Part shown: positions 5,943-7,307 of the stretch, piece by piece
How the letters are laid out: each line of letters starts with the position of its first letter
Position numbering within the stretch: the first letter of the stretch is position 1
Source of the DNA: Bacteroidota bacterium
GTDB taxonomy: Bacteria > Bacteroidota > Bacteroidia > Chitinophagales > Chitinophagaceae
Assembly: GCA_947454745.1 (NCBI GenBank)
Contig: CANGMV010000050.1
Span: 1 to 7,307 of the forward strand
DNA length: 7,307 bases
Direction of reading: 5' to 3'
Notes under the pieces: generated by a model
Told to the model about the DNA's origin: nothing
Seen by the model: the letters and a program-made list of their open reading frames with translations, nothing else
The model's database searches: none
Program-made: the position numbers and the translations under genes

Positions 5943-7157
5943 TTATTTTTTCTTTTTAAATAAATGCCAGGATTTGAAAATATTCAAATTCACTCTAATT
6001 GAAAAATCATTCAATGTAGCTTGTTTCTTTTCGCCTGGCATATGAAACAAAATTAAATTAGTTCCTTCCACGAGGAGTTTATTGGTAGCTTGTTGTGGAT
6101 TATATGCTTTTAAATGTTCAAATTGTATGCCCTCTGATTGGCTAATGTCATATAATGTTTCTCCAGCTCTTACAATATGTACTTTCTTATTACTCTCCTT
6201 TTTCTTAGCTGCTAAAAATACAAGTTGATCATTTTCAACTAAGTCTGTTTCATTAATGTCGTTGTATTGGTATAGTTTGTATAAGGATATTTTAAAAGTA
6301 TTTGCAATTTCTAAAAAGGATCGGCCTTCCTTAGCCCATATTACAGAAACTCCATTAATTTTGAATTTTGCTTTAGGATAAGGGGATGCTTTTTTCTTTG
6401 TAATACTAATAATTACACTTGCATTATTAGAGCTGTCCTTTGGTAGGTCACTAATTTTGTTAATGGCCTGAGGTTTAGCTATTTTTTTAGCAGGATTTGC
6501 ATTACTGCTAATACCTTTTACACCCGAAAGTTGAACGGTGTCTAATTTTGGATTGTCTACTTTCGCTACTTTAACCGTATTTTTTACAATACTATCTTTT
6601 ATAATAATAGGTTGTACCGCAGGCTCGACTACTGTATCTTTTTCAGCGGCTAGGTTTGGATAATTGTATTGGGTCAGTTCATAGTCGTCAATTACTTTTA
6701 ATAATTTCTTGGGATAGTCAGATGCAGTTGCATAACCAGCTTTTTTTAATCCCATTGCCCATGCTGAATCGTCGACAGGATCTAATTCAAAAAGGCTTGC
6801 ATAGTTAGGTCTATTTTTTAAAAAATTAGAATGGTCTTTAAAAGAATTGATCGCATCGCTATATACTCTAAAGCATTCTTTTTTGGTATCATCGTCCTGA
6901 TAAGTCGTTTCGCCTTTCCAATCCGATTTACATTTTATGCCAAAATGATTGTTGAATTTTTTTGCCAAATTACTTTCGCCACTACTAGACTCTACAATTG
7001 CTTGTGCCAAAATAATGGAAGCGGGAATACCCGTGCGCTTCATTTCCTGCATGGCAATTGTTTTATATTTTTCAATATAAGCCTTGGTTACTTGTACTTG
7101 TGCTAATAAGGTAAGTGGCATGCATAAAAGTAGTAGTGTGTAAAAATGTTTTTTCAT
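5943..7157 (-). CDS. Secreted glucosaminidase (GH73-like) with two C-terminal LysM domains
   Basis: A 404-residue exported peptidoglycan hydrolase. A signal peptide (MKKHFYTLLLLCMPLTLLA, cleavage near residue 20) is followed by an N-acetylglucosaminidase domain of the FlgJ/LytG type at about 24-162: IPASIILAQAIVESSSGES with candidate catalytic Glu56, NNHFGIKC (69-76), the FRVYSDAINSFKDHSNFL segment, and AGYATASDYPKKLLKVIDDY. A Lys/Ser/Asn/Val-rich linker covers about 165-265. Two LysM-like repeats follow, a divergent one at about 270-316 and a clear one at 325-371 (KVHIVRAGETLYDIS), which should bind the glycan. A basic tail of about 30 residues ends in KKKK. It probably cleaves the glycan strand in the periplasm during wall remodelling. 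It sits between an O-methyltransferase gene (8-nt gap) and hpt (12-nt gap), so all three are likely co-transcribed. Confidence 0.88.
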   Translation of the reverse strand: MKKHFYTLLLLCMPLTLLAQVQVTKAYIEKYKTIAMQEMKRTGIPASIILAQAIVESSSGESNLAKKFNNHFGIKCKSDWKGETTYQDDDTKKECFRVYSDAINSFKDHSNFLKNRPNYASLFELDPVDDSAWAMGLKKAGYATASDYPKKLLKVIDDYELTQYNYPNLAAEKDTVVEPAVQPIIIKDSIVKNTVKVAKVDNPKLDTVQLSGVKGISSNANPAKKIAKPQAINKISDLPKDSSNNASVIISITKKKASPYPKAKFKINGVSVIWAKEGRSFLEIANTFKISLYKLYQYNDINETDLVENDQLVFLAAKKKESNKKVHIVRAGETLYDISQSEGIQFEHLKAYNPQQATNKLLVEGTNLILFHMPGEKKQATLNDFSIRVNLNIFKSWHLFKKKK

Positions 7158-7165
7158 TGTATTAA

Positions 7166-7307
7166 TTATTTCTTTCTGATGAAAGTAAGTCCGTCTCTTA
7201 TTGTTAAAATGGTTTGCTCTGTACTTGTGTCGTTGAGCACATATTCATTGAATGCTTGAATGGCTTTTGCACTTTTGCCAGATACTTGATCTTCCAACAC
7301 TTCGCCA
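7166..7307 (-). CDS. O-methyltransferase, C-terminal part (cut by window edge)
   Basis: The last 46 residues of a gene that enters the window on the minus strand. They read GEVLEDQVSG at the cut edge, then KAIQAFNEYV and finally TILTIRDGLTFIRKK before the TAA stop. This pattern, an acidic VLED segment, an AIQAFN helix and a final strand IRDGLTxIRKK, matches the C-terminus of Bacteroidota class I SAM-dependent O-methyltransferases of the catechol / caffeoyl-CoA OMT family, in which the end is well conserved. The substrate is unknown; the bulk of the protein, with the SAM and metal sites, lies outside the window. Its stop is 8 bases before the start of the glucosaminidase gene, which suggests it leads or is within the same operon. 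Confidence 0.75.
   Translation of the reverse strand, partial: GEVLEDQVSGKSAKAIQAFNEYVLNDTSTEQTILTIRDGLTFIRKK

Noticed and set aside
6831..7106. A 91-codon plus-strand open frame opposite the glucosaminidase gene
   Set aside because: It lies wholly antisense to a well-supported gene and resembles no family I recognise.

Overview
The window looks like ordinary chromosomal DNA from a low-GC Bacteroidota, probably near Chitinophagaceae; the finer placement is inference. The signs are a Bacteroidota-type omega subunit, a DUF4835 (PorD-like) gene tied to type IX secretion, a DUF4296 lipoprotein, promoter elements of the TTTG / TAnnTTTG type, and A-rich leaders without clear Shine-Dalgarno sequences. 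I see no tRNA, rRNA, insertion sequence, integrase, CRISPR array or phage gene.

Layout. (1) Bases 8-331: rpoZ, closed by a perfect 11-bp terminator hairpin. (2) 417-1687: a two-gene unit of a secreted DUF4835/PorD-like protein and a DUF4296 lipoprotein, overlapping by 4 nt. (3) 1769-2242: a peroxiredoxin with BCP-like cysteine spacing. (4) 2329-3504, minus strand: an RlmI-type 23S rRNA cytosine methyltransferase, convergent with the peroxiredoxin across a bidirectional terminator. (5) 3626-5354: grpE-dnaJ, divergent from the methyltransferase and led by a textbook Bacteroidota promoter. (6) 5397-7307, minus strand: a compact run of O-methyltransferase (cut by the window edge), glucosaminidase/LysM protein and hypoxanthine phosphoribosyltransferase, convergent with dnaJ across a second bidirectional terminator.

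The genes serve core functions: transcription (omega), envelope and secretion (PorD-like protein, lipoprotein, peptidoglycan hydrolase), peroxide defence, rRNA modification, DnaK co-chaperones and purine salvage. DnaK itself lies elsewhere. No stretch over 300 bases lacks a gene; the longest gap is about 120 bases, between the methyltransferase and grpE.

I did not find a new multi-gene system. The points most worth checking are two 33-nt terminators that match at 28 positions and include a compensatory base-pair change, an isolated rpoZ-porD junction, and an RlmI-like enzyme whose SAM motif I has Gly where family members usually have Asp.
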